From the NCBI GenBank assembly GCA_964494475.1, contig CAZBRS010000091.1:1-14208 (forward strand): a DNA stretch of 14,208 nucleotides, read 5' to 3'. The notes beneath the pieces were generated by a model that did no database searches, was not told where the DNA came from, and saw nothing but the letters and a program-made list of their open reading frames with translations. Of this stretch, positions 1-6,560 are shown in pieces. Every line of letters begins with the position of its first letter. Within the stretch, counting starts at the first letter, position 1. The position numbers were made by a program, and so were the translations under genes. Origin of the DNA: CAZBRS01 sp964494475. GTDB lineage: Bacteria; Myxococcota_A; UBA9042; CAZBRS01.

Positions 1-40
1 GGAGCTTCGAGAGCTTCTTGACGAAGGAGGTGTCGGGCAT
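1..40 (-). CDS. Start of an unidentified gene, 3' part off the window
   Basis: Only 13 codons are visible, reading MPDTSFVKKLSKL from an ATG whose A is at position 40. A GAGGG Shine-Dalgarno sequence lies 5 nt upstream (46-50), and a possible -10 box lies 29 nt before the start. The gene is co-oriented with the gsp operon but separated from the gspN stop by 131 bp containing hairpins, so it may be its own transcription unit. The peptide is too short to assign to a family. The good ribosome binding site and the in-frame opening to the window edge are the only support. Confidence 0.55.
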   Translation of the reverse strand, partial: MPDTSFVKKLSKL

Positions 41-61
41 GGCGTCCCTCGCGGTACAGGT

Positions 62-97
62 TGAGAACAGTATAGTGACGTGCGGGGGTTTTGAAAC
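62..97 (-). promoter_or_regulatory. Possible promoter for the left-edge gene
   Basis: On the minus strand TATACT (74 to 69) matches the sigma-70 -10 consensus at five of six positions, in an AT-richer patch of a very GC-rich window. The -35 region at the right distance (about 91-97, GTTTCA or TTTCAA) matches poorly. It lies between the hairpin repeats after gspN and the ATG at 40, where a promoter would be expected. Inference only. Confidence 0.35.
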
Positions 98-172
98 GGT
101 GTAGGGGCGCTGCTTGCTGCGCCCGCGGTATCGCGACCGAAACCGTGCAGGGGCGCTGCTCGCGGCGCCCGC
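93..172. repeat. 34-bp imperfect direct repeat, two copies, each with a hairpin
   Basis: Copy one is 93-126 and copy two is 139-172. They differ at four of 34 positions and are separated by 12 bp that are nearly palindromic (TCGCGA centre). Each copy contains the inverted repeat GGGCGC / GCGCCC with an 8-nt loop (105-110 with 119-124; 151-156 with 165-170). The second copy touches the last base of the gspN stop codon. The arrangement resembles a short dispersed extragenic palindrome, but a single window cannot show whether it recurs in the genome. Confidence 0.7.
105..170 (-). terminator. Tandem GC hairpins after gspN, possible 3' end or terminator
   Basis: Two 6-bp all-GC stems with 8-nt loops follow the gspN stop immediately. 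There is no run of T after either stem on the minus strand (the second is followed by CTACACCGTTTC), so this is not a canonical intrinsic terminator. It could protect the 3' end of the gsp message or assist termination by another route. The position at the end of the operon, ahead of a possible new promoter, is the main argument. Confidence 0.3.
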
Positions 173-1776
173 TATTCCTGGCCCTCGTCGCTGCCTTCGT
201 CGCCCTCCTCGCCGCCCTCCTCGCCCTCCTCGCCCTCTTCGCCGCCCTCCTCGCCGCCCTCCTCGCCCTCCTCGCCCTCTTCGGCGGCGGCCTCGTCGTC
301 CTCGGCCGCCTTCTTCTTGGCGGCCTTGGCCTTCTTCTTGACGGGCGCCTCGTCCTCGGCGGCGGCCGGCTCTTCGGCCGCGGGCTCGTCGTCGTTGGGG
401 GGCACGATGGTGGGGTTGAACGAGGGCTCGGGCTTCGCCGGCAGGGCCGCGGCGCCCTTGAAGTTGATCTTGTGCTCCAGGGCCTCGGAGGGCCGCGGCT
501 CGACCGTGGGCCGGGCCGCCGGTCGGACGGGCTCGCCCACCATGCTGCCGCTCGCCGCAGGGGCGGCGCCGCCGTCGGTGGCCTCGACCGCGGCCTTCCC
601 GGGCCGGGCCGCGCCCTTCTTGGCGTCGGCCGCCTTGCGGGCTGCGTCGCCCGGCTTGGCCTTCGCGTCCTTGGCCGCGCCCTCCTTCTTGTCGAGGGCG
701 TCCTTCAACTCACCCCGGATCAGGGGCCGGTAGGGCGTGGGGGCCGGCTTGCTCACGAGCCCCGCCAGGCGCAGGCCGTAGTAGCCCTGACTGAGCGCGT
801 TCTTGGCCCGCTTGTCCATCTCGAGCACGGTCTTCAGCCACGAGTTGGGGGTCTCCTTCTTCCCGTCGGCGCCCTTGCCCGGGCGCGTGTAGAGCGAGGG
901 CTTGATCTTGATGAGCAGCGACGCGTTCAGGTCCGACAGCTCGAACTTGCCCTTGCGCACCTTGATGTACGGCGTGCCGTCGGTGATGACCTCGAGGTCT
1001 GGGCCGTCGATCTCGAGCTTCTTGAACACGATGACCGGCTGCGTCTTCGGCAGGCGCTTCAGGTCGGCGAAGGCCCCCGCGTTGTCGGCCACGACCTCGA
1101 GCGTCACGGTGCCCAGGCGTACGTTCCGCAGCTCGAACGACTGGGGCGTGCCCCACTGGTCGTTCATCGACAGGATCAGCCGGTCGAGCACGGCCCCGGT
1201 GAGCGAGAGCTTCACCGTACCCTGGGCGGCCAGCAGGTCCTGCAGCGTGCGCAGCTGCTTCGCGCCCTCGAGCGCCAGCTCGCCCGACAGCGCGCCGCGG
1301 AGCCCGACGGGGAAGCGCTTCTCGAGCGGCAGCTCCTTGTCGTCGGCCGCGCGGAAGAAGCCGAGGAGCGGGCCCACGCCCACCTCGGCGAGGTTGGCGA
1401 CGGCCAGGCTCCACCCGTCGGCGTCTTCGCGGTACGAGCCGCCCCGAAGCTCACCGGCCGGGAACCGGGCGTCGAGGTCGACGGCCACGTGCCCGCTGGT
1501 CAGCCAGCGGAACGGGTGCACGTCGAGCTCGACCTCGGGCAGGACCAGCGACGACTTCCTGACGGTGTGCGAGAGGCTCAAGCCTTCGGCCGAGATGCCC
1601 CCGAAGCCCGACACCGAGAGCTCCCCGATGGCCACGTGCACGCTGGGGCTGTGCGTGTTGACCTGGTGCTCGGCGTACACGCGGATGCGCTCGTCGGGGA
1701 TGCCCAGCAGCAGCCCGAGGGCGAGCGCCGCCAGGAACGCCAGCGCGTACCCGGTGATGAGCAGCGCCTTGCGCAT
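172..1776 (-). CDS. gspN: Type II secretion system protein GspN (delta-type, long acidic tail)
   Basis: 534 aa. GspN is a poorly understood T2SS accessory component; the delta-type family has an N-terminal membrane anchor and a beta-rich periplasmic domain. Here residues 5-25 form one hydrophobic segment after MRK, and residues 30-356 look like the conserved core, with beta-like stretches and segments such as IGELSVSGFGGISAEGLSL. From about 357 the protein turns low-complexity: Lys/Ala-rich (360-396), Pro-rich (415-460), a Lys cluster KKKAKAAKKKA (480-490), then almost pure Glu/Gly (495-534). The start overlaps the gspM stop by one base (TGATG), with GGAGG 4 nt upstream supplied by the Glu codons at the end of gspM. 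It is the last gene of the operon. Identity rests on position after gspM and on overall architecture; the tail is far longer than I expect for the family. Confidence 0.8.
   Translation of the reverse strand: MRKALLITGYALAFLAALALGLLLGIPDERIRVYAEHQVNTHSPSVHVAIGELSVSGFGGISAEGLSLSHTVRKSSLVLPEVELDVHPFRWLTSGHVAVDLDARFPAGELRGGSYREDADGWSLAVANLAEVGVGPLLGFFRAADDKELPLEKRFPVGLRGALSGELALEGAKQLRTLQDLLAAQGTVKLSLTGAVLDRLILSMNDQWGTPQSFELRNVRLGTVTLEVVADNAGAFADLKRLPKTQPVIVFKKLEIDGPDLEVITDGTPYIKVRKGKFELSDLNASLLIKIKPSLYTRPGKGADGKKETPNSWLKTVLEMDKRAKNALSQGYYGLRLAGLVSKPAPTPYRPLIRGELKDALDKKEGAAKDAKAKPGDAARKAADAKKGAARPGKAAVEATDGGAAPAASGSMVGEPVRPAARPTVEPRPSEALEHKINFKGAAALPAKPEPSFNPTIVPPNDDEPAAEEPAAAEDEAPVKKKAKAAKKKAAEDDEAAAEEGEEGEEGGEEGGEEGEEGEEGGEEGDEGSDEGQE
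201..282 (-). repeat. Minisatellite encoding the Glu/Gly tail of GspN
   Basis: A 30-bp unit is present twice without mismatch (211-240 and 253-282), separated by a 12-bp partial unit (241-252) identical to the first 12 bases of the unit. Each full unit encodes EEGEEGEEGG and the short unit encodes EEGG. All unit lengths are multiples of three, so copy-number change keeps frame. Such repeats are prone to slippage and to mis-assembly with short reads. Confidence 0.9.
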
Positions 1777-2444
1777 CACTCCTCCTCTTCTTCGGTGGGC
1801 TCGATGTACTGGATCGTGCCCACGGTCAGGCTCATGCGGACCTCGTTCGGATCGTTCGACTTGCGCATGACGTTCAGCGCGTTCACGTAGAGCAGGTCCT
1901 CGGACTCGGCGATCTTGGCCAGGAACTCGAAGACGGCGTCGGCGGTGACGCCGGGGAAGTCCATCTCCTCCTCGATCCAGTACAGGTTCGCGAGCTCCTT
2001 GTTGGCGCCCGCCGCGGCCTTGCCCTTCTTCTTCTTGCCCTTCTTCTCGGTCTTCACGAGGGGCGTCTCGCGCGTCTTGCCGGCGAAGCGGATGATGTCG
2101 GACATGCGCCGGGCCACGCCGTCGCCCATGCCGTCGGGCAGCGCCACCACGGCCTTCGAGATGGCGTTGATGGGCAGGCGCAGCGACTTCACGGGGTTCT
2201 TGCGGATGCGCTCGAGCAGGGCCTCGTTCTTCTGCTTCAGGGCGAGGTAGGCCGGCAGCTCGCGCTCGATCTTCGCGAAGCCCTCGCGCCCGTCGGCCAG
2301 CAGGTCTTCGAGCTCGGCGCTGCTCGTGAGCACCACCAGGAAGTAGACCGCCGCGATCGAGACGAGCGCCCCGCCCGCGAGCCCTGCCACCAGCCAGCGC
2401 TCGCGCGGCGACATCTTGGCCAGGTAGGCACGCAACCGGTTCAT
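1776..2444 (-). CDS. gspM: Type II secretion system protein GspM
   Basis: 222 aa. GspM is a bitopic inner-membrane protein that partners GspL in the platform. The sequence shows a short cytoplasmic N-terminus with the family-typical (L/M)SPRERWLV motif (11-19), one transmembrane segment (about 17-39), a likely coiled-coil helix (42-82) and a C-terminal region (about 155-214) consistent with the ferredoxin-like fold of the family. Residues 131-142 form a very basic loop (KKGKKKKGK) that should lie in the periplasm. The C-terminus is five glutamates. It overlaps gspL by ATGA (2444-2441), and GGAGG at 2451-2455 with 6-nt spacing decides the start. Length is slightly above the usual 160-200 aa, mainly because of the basic loop. 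Identification rests on position and topology more than on strong sequence motifs. Confidence 0.85.
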   Translation of the reverse strand: MNRLRAYLAKMSPRERWLVAGLAGGALVSIAAVYFLVVLTSSAELEDLLADGREGFAKIERELPAYLALKQKNEALLERIRKNPVKSLRLPINAISKAVVALPDGMGDGVARRMSDIIRFAGKTRETPLVKTEKKGKKKKGKAAAGANKELANLYWIEEEMDFPGVTADAVFEFLAKIAESEDLLYVNALNVMRKSNDPNEVRMSLTVGTIQYIEPTEEEEE

Positions 2445-4465
2445 GGCTCACCTCCGGGCAGGGGCGCCGGCTGGCCGGGCAGCGGCAGATCGTTCGGGAG
2501 CATCGGCCCTTCGTCGGGCGGCGGTTGCAACGTCGGCGGCACACCGATCGTCGGCGGTCGCATCGTGGGCGCCTCGCCCTCGGGCCCCGGCGGCACGACG
2601 GCCTTGGGTCCGGGGGGTTCCGCGCCGGCGGGGGCGGGGGGCCCGGCCTTCTCGGTGCCCGCGCCCTCGGTCTTCTCGCCGTCCTTCTCGGCCTTGTCCT
2701 TGTCCTTGTCGCTGGCCTTGCACTCGTAGGTGGCGCTCACCTGGAAGCGCCGCCAGCCCGAGTGGCGCTTGAAGCTGATGCGGTCGCTGTTCTCGAGCAG
2801 CACGTGGTGCAGGCAGCTCACCTTCTTCAGCTGCGCCAGGAACACCTCCATGGCGTCGACCGAGTTGGTCTCGGCGCGCAGGCGCACCGACTTCCGATCG
2901 AGCTGCAGGTCGTAGACCTCGACGAAGACCTTCTCGTCGGTCTCCGTCGCCGGCGGCGCGCCTCCCGCCTCGTCCGGCGCCGCGGCCCCCACCTCGCCCG
3001 CGCCCTCGTCGCCCTCGGGCGGCGGCTCGACGGGCTTCTCGGGCAAGGGCACCGGGAGCGCCGCCGCGGGCAGCAACTCCGACGCCAGCTTGTCGTTCAT
3101 GCGCGCCTGCACGTCGGTGATGCGCACCATGAGGTCGTACATGTCCTCTTCGGGGATGGCCTCGGACAGGTCGGCGATGGTGCCCTTCTGCAGCAGCTTC
3201 AACGCCGTGTCGAAGTCGTCGACGCTCTGCCCCAGGTACTTCTCGGTGATCTGGCCGAGGTCGGCGACCATGGTGTCGTACTGCTCCTGCAGCACGCGGT
3301 GATCGAGCCAGGTCTTCACCCCGGCGATCAGCACGAACAGCGCCAGGAACACGCCGAGGGCCCCCACGGTGCCCTTCAGGAACTCGTAGGCCCCGCGATA
3401 CTCGAACTCGCCCTTGCGCAGGTTGGTGTCGAGCCCCGCGCCGCGCCCCTGGGGCGAGAAGGCCAGCGCCAGGGCCCGCCCGATCGAGGGCAGCGCCGAC
3501 AGGGGCGCGGTCCCCGAGCTCCAGTCGACGCGCGGTTCGAACCGCCGCACCGGCACGCCGAGCTGCAGTTCGGCGCGCTCCTCGACGCCGGCCAGGCGCA
3601 TCACCCCGCCCGCGAGCAGCACGCGATCGGGGGCGCGCCCGCGCTCGATGCGCACGGAGCGCAGGGCCAGCCCCACCTCGCCGAGCAGCCCGTCGACCTG
3701 ATCGCGCAGCACGCGCTGCACCTGGCCCAGGTCGCCGGCGGCCTCCCGCCCCTCGGGAACCACCTCGGCCACGCTCTCGGCGATGCCCTGGGCCTCGGCC
3801 AGGGGCTTCTGCAACAGCTTGCTCACGGCGTCGGCCAGGCGCGCCGTGCCGGCCAGCACCGTGCGGTACGTTCGCAGCACGCCGTCTTCGAACACCAGCA
3901 CCTCGGTGGACTGGTAGCCCACGTCGACGATGGCCGTGCAACCGCTGCCCTCGGTCGAGATCTGGTCGACCAGGTTCAGCCACCCCAACCCGCCGGGCAC
4001 CACGAAGCGCGGATCGATCCCCGCGCTCCGGAAGGCCTCGAGGATGCCGCGCAGCTGCTCGCGCTCGGCGGCCACCGCCAGCAGTTGCCACTGGCCGGCG
4101 TCGGTGCGCCCCGCCACGTGGTAGTCGATGACGTAGTCCTGGAACGCCACGGGCACGAGGTCGCTGAAGGGAAAACCGATGGTCCCGTCGATCTTCTTGC
4201 GGTCGTTGAACGGGAACTCGAGCCACTTCTTCAGCGTGGCGAAGCCCGGCAGCCCGAGCACGACGGTGGTGGCCTTGAACGCGGGATCGTCCGCGAGCGT
4301 GCGCGCCACCGCCGCCAACTCCTCGTTGTCCGGCATGGGTTTGGTGCGGCGGGTCAGGTGGATCTCCCGGAACGCCTTGACGGTCTGGCGCTTCAGGGTG
4401 CTCTCGACCAGCACCGCCTTGACGGAGTAGCTGCCGAGATCGATGCCGAGCGTGGTCTGGGCCAT
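2441..4465 (-). CDS. gspL: Type II secretion system protein GspL (PilM-like, extended)
   Basis: 674 aa. GspL links the ATPase GspE to the inner-membrane platform. Residues 1-345 are an actin-like cytoplasmic domain of PilM type. The phosphate-1 motif GIDLGSYSVKA is at 7-17, the phosphate-2-like IVDVGYQSTEV at 179-189, and the adenosine-like VLLAGGVMRL at 282-291. The juxtamembrane NLRKGEFEYRG (348-358) is typical of GspL, followed by one transmembrane segment (about 366-386) and a periplasmic helix. A Pro/Glu/Gly linker (463-510) leads to a ferredoxin-like periplasmic domain (511-583), then a Lys/Asp/Glu and Pro-rich tail (584-674). Gammaproteobacterial GspL is nearer 400 aa. The ATG at 4465 has AGGAG 7 nt upstream, overlapping the gspK stop. 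It overlaps gspM by 4 nt. Any reading frame that extends upstream into gspK is an artefact of the adjacent gap. Confidence 0.92.
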   Translation of the reverse strand: MAQTTLGIDLGSYSVKAVLVESTLKRQTVKAFREIHLTRRTKPMPDNEELAAVARTLADDPAFKATTVVLGLPGFATLKKWLEFPFNDRKKIDGTIGFPFSDLVPVAFQDYVIDYHVAGRTDAGQWQLLAVAAEREQLRGILEAFRSAGIDPRFVVPGGLGWLNLVDQISTEGSGCTAIVDVGYQSTEVLVFEDGVLRTYRTVLAGTARLADAVSKLLQKPLAEAQGIAESVAEVVPEGREAAGDLGQVQRVLRDQVDGLLGEVGLALRSVRIERGRAPDRVLLAGGVMRLAGVEERAELQLGVPVRRFEPRVDWSSGTAPLSALPSIGRALALAFSPQGRGAGLDTNLRKGEFEYRGAYEFLKGTVGALGVFLALFVLIAGVKTWLDHRVLQEQYDTMVADLGQITEKYLGQSVDDFDTALKLLQKGTIADLSEAIPEEDMYDLMVRITDVQARMNDKLASELLPAAALPVPLPEKPVEPPPEGDEGAGEVGAAAPDEAGGAPPATETDEKVFVEVYDLQLDRKSVRLRAETNSVDAMEVFLAQLKKVSCLHHVLLENSDRISFKRHSGWRRFQVSATYECKASDKDKDKAEKDGEKTEGAGTEKAGPPAPAGAEPPGPKAVVPPGPEGEAPTMRPPTIGVPPTLQPPPDEGPMLPNDLPLPGQPAPLPGGEP

Positions 4466-4478
4466 GCGGCAGCTCCTA
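4466..4478 (-). promoter_or_regulatory. gspK stop fused to the gspL ribosome binding site
   Basis: Reading the minus strand, TAG (4478-4476) is the stop of gspK in its own frame and its AG begins the AGGAG Shine-Dalgarno sequence (4477-4473) of gspL, which is followed by 7 nt and the ATG. This stop lies on the gspL side of the assembly gap, inside the sequence that continues from the duplicated 55 bp, so it is direct evidence for where gspK really ends. Confidence 0.85.
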
Positions 4479-4479
4479 A

Positions 4480-4534
4480 AACTCATTCCAATACACAAAG
4501 TTGTGTCGCGACGTATCGAGCACGCTGTCGAGGC
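4480..4534. repeat. 55-bp contig-end duplicate, left copy
   Basis: These 55 bp are identical to 4635-4689. This copy ends exactly at the first N of the gap. It reads as the last codons of gspK on the minus strand (through NFVYWNE) and leads correctly into TTT TAG. I read it as an assembly overlap, not a biological repeat. Confidence 0.95.
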
Positions 4535-4634
4535 NNNNNNNNNNNNNNNNNNNNNNNNNNNNNNNNNNNNNNNNNNNNNNNNNNNNNNNNNNNNNNNNNN
4601 NNNNNNNNNNNNNNNNNNNNNNNNNNNNNNNNNN
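4535..4634. other. Assembly gap of exactly 100 N
   Basis: One hundred consecutive N is the common placeholder for a gap of unknown length. The exact 55-bp match of both flanks implies that the two contigs overlap and that no sequence is missing. Removing the gap plus one copy (155 bp in total, not a multiple of three) restores a normal gspK-gspL junction. Confidence 0.97.
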
Positions 4635-4689
4635 AACTCATTCCAATACACAAAGTTGTGTCGCGACGTATCGAGCACGCTGTCGAGGC
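4635..4689. repeat. 55-bp contig-end duplicate, right copy
   Basis: Identical to 4480-4534 and starting at the first base after the N run. It encodes the end of gspK in the correct frame, up to the Glu before the final Phe-stop, which is found only beside the left copy. Confidence 0.95.
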
Positions 4690-5821
4690 GCGCCTCGGTG
4701 CGTCCGCTGCGCCCCCAGCTGCGGATGCGCACGATCTTGCTCTTGGTGTCGATGAACTGGTTCAGGGCCGCCGAGTTCACCACCACGTCCTTGTTCAACG
4801 GATCGGGCAGCGCCTGCAACAGGCGCGTGAACGCACCGGCCGACGGGAAGGGCAGCATGAACATCGACATCTTCACCTTGCGGCACGTCTCGATGTAGCC
4901 CCCCACGATGTCGATGGGCGTGATCAGCCCCGGGTTCACGAGCCCGCACTGCAGGTCGCGCGTGGGCCCCACCATGAACTCGCAGATCAGGGCCTTGATG
5001 ACCTCGATGTCGGCCGTGTTCACGTTCAGCTTGAACGTGTCGTACAGGGTCAGCTTGTCCTGGAACTTGCAGTACGTGTCGTCGTCCATGCCCTCGATCA
5101 GGTGCAGCTCGGGCAGCGAGTCCATCTTGGCGTTGCGGGTCGAGTAGCCGTGCTCGGCGTAGTCGTCGCTCTCGGCGCCCCCCTCGGTGACGGCCCCCGA
5201 CGCGGGGTCGAGCACGGTCTTGGTCTGGTCGGCGTCGGCCCAGTCGATCACGCGGCCCACGGTCTCGGCGACCTCCTTGTCGAGCTCGTCGTCCATGGCG
5301 TCGCGGTAGTGGTTGCGGAACACGGCGTACAGCTGCTTGAAGACGGCCTGCTTCTCCTGCAGCGTCTGCACCCGGGCGAGGTTCACCTTGCCGTCCTCGG
5401 GCTCGATGGTGCACCCGAAGGCGCCGCTGTCCGAGCCGAGCCCCTCGGTGCCCTTGAGGTCCAGCACGTCCATGCCCATCAGGTTCAGCCGACCCGTGGC
5501 GAACACGTCGGCGAAGGTGCAGGCGAAGCGCCACAGCTCCATGTTGTTGCCGGCCAGCTTGGCGCCGCCCATGCCGCCCGCCAGCGTCTGGATCATGTCG
5601 AAGCTGTTCACCACCTGGGTGGCGATGTTGGTGGCGGCGCGCGCGTTGTAGTAGGCCTGCACGCGCTCGCGGGCGTTGTTGGCCATGTAGAAGTAGACGC
5701 GCGTGTTGTAGGCGAACTCGGCCGCGAAGGCCGACATGACCCCCACCGCCGTCACGACGATCACGAGCGCCACGCCGCGCTTCCGATCGCTCCTGGTTCG
5801 CCCCATCGCCACGTCAACCAT
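4635..5821 (-). CDS. gspK: Type II secretion system minor pseudopilin GspK (3' end interrupted by gap)
   Basis: 395 complete codons are visible here; with the Phe and TAG found at 4476-4481 the protein is 396 aa, a normal to slightly long GspK. GspK caps the pseudopilus tip with GspI and GspJ. The prepilin leader ends RKRG (cleavage after residue 16), followed by VALVIVVTAVGV; position +5 of the mature protein is Ile, not Glu, as is characteristic of GspK. Family motifs include EPEDGKVNLARV (140-151), VIDWADADQ (191-199) and the helix-hairpin-like LNVNTADIEVIKAL (265-278). Six cysteines (101, 137, 251, 280, 292, 313) leave room for disulfides. It starts 3 bp after the gspJ stop. The first ATG (5821) lacks a well-spaced Shine-Dalgarno sequence; a second ATG at 5806 (Met6) is possible and would leave the mature protein unchanged. 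Confidence 0.93.
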
Positions 5822-5824
5822 CCT

Positions 5825-6541
5825 TCACCAGTCGAAGGCCCGCGTCATCGGCACCTTCAGCGCCGTGGCGAACGGGTACTCGTTGTCCTGGTCGTCCTGC
5901 AGCACCAGCTCGATGCGCACCGCGTCGGGCAGCCGGAACTCGTCCATCTCCTCGGCGCCCGTCAGCTTCTCGACCGACTTCTTGACGGCCTGCACCTTGC
6001 GATCGGCCGAGGCCTCTTCGCCCTGGTCCAGCTCGGCCTTCCAGTCGCCCTGCCAGTCCTCGGCCTGCTTGTCGTAGTAGCTGAACTTCAGGCTGCGGAC
6101 CCGCTCGGCCAGCTTGACCACCTTGCCGCCGTCGTCGGGGTTGTCGTCGATGACGGCCTTCTCGCGCATGTACAGCGCCTTCTCGCCGGTCTCCTTGTCG
6201 TTGCCGAGGAAGAACTCGACCACCGCCTGGTCGGACTCGCGCGCGGCCTTCTCGATGCGCAGGTGCGCCATCGTGTCGAACAGCACCGAGCTCGTCTTGC
6301 CGACGAAGAGCGTCTCGCGCGACTTGTCCTCGTCGACGTGCTTGGACAGGAAGGCCATCGAGAGCGCGCGACGCATGCGGTTCAACGACACGTCGGCCTG
6401 GTGGTAGACGCGCTGGATGCGGTACGCGCCCTCGCGGGCCCGGAAGTTGATGCGCATGCCCACGTAGATGAGCGCGGTCATCATGGCCAGCAGGCCGATG
6501 GCGACCATCATCTCGATCATCGTGAAGCCGCGCGTCCTCAT
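5825..6541 (-). CDS. gspJ: Type II secretion system minor pseudopilin GspJ
   Basis: 238 aa. GspJ is a tip pseudopilin that forms a quasi-helical trimer with GspI and GspK. The N-terminus MRTRG/FTMIEMMVAIGLLAMM is a type IV prepilin signal with cleavage after Gly5, Phe at +1 and Glu at +5, followed by a hydrophobic helix to about residue 30. The long hydrophilic remainder with alternating beta-like segments, including LAERVRSLKFSYYD and LPDAVRIELVLQD, fits GspJ, where a phrase like 'lp.avri.l' near the C-terminus is usual. A charged stretch (about 160-200) may be a loop insertion. GAGGAAGGA lies directly before the ATG. It follows gspI after 19 bp and precedes gspK by 3 bp. Confidence 0.92.
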   Translation of the reverse strand: MRTRGFTMIEMMVAIGLLAMMTALIYVGMRINFRAREGAYRIQRVYHQADVSLNRMRRALSMAFLSKHVDEDKSRETLFVGKTSSVLFDTMAHLRIEKAARESDQAVVEFFLGNDKETGEKALYMREKAVIDDNPDDGGKVVKLAERVRSLKFSYYDKQAEDWQGDWKAELDQGEEASADRKVQAVKKSVEKLTGAEEMDEFRLPDAVRIELVLQDDQDNEYPFATALKVPMTRAFDW

Positions 6542-6560
6542 TCCTTCCTCGTCCTCGTGC

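Noticed and set aside
181..300. The repetitive C-rich stretch as a CRISPR array or noncoding satellite
   Set aside because: Units are 9-12 bp based, have no spacers, and translate in frame as the Glu/Gly tail of GspN.
91..1890. Plus-strand open frame of 599 aa opposite gspN
   Set aside because: Composition (runs of Leu/Ala and Arg/Gly) is that of the complement of Glu/Gly/Lys codons; there is no recognisable domain and gspN is well supported.
1777..2544. N-terminal extension of gspN over gspM
   Set aside because: It is an Arg/Ala/Gly-rich shadow frame; the hydrophobic anchor and ribosome binding site put the start at 1776.
4480..4689. The 55-bp pair as a biological repeat, attachment site or insertion target duplication
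   Set aside because: The copies end exactly at the gap edges and encode the end of gspK; assembly overlap explains them fully.
2441..5821. A single 1126-aa open frame joining gspK and gspL
   Set aside because: It passes through 100 N and reads the duplicated 55 bp in a different frame. Both genes have their own stop/start signals once the duplicate is collapsed.
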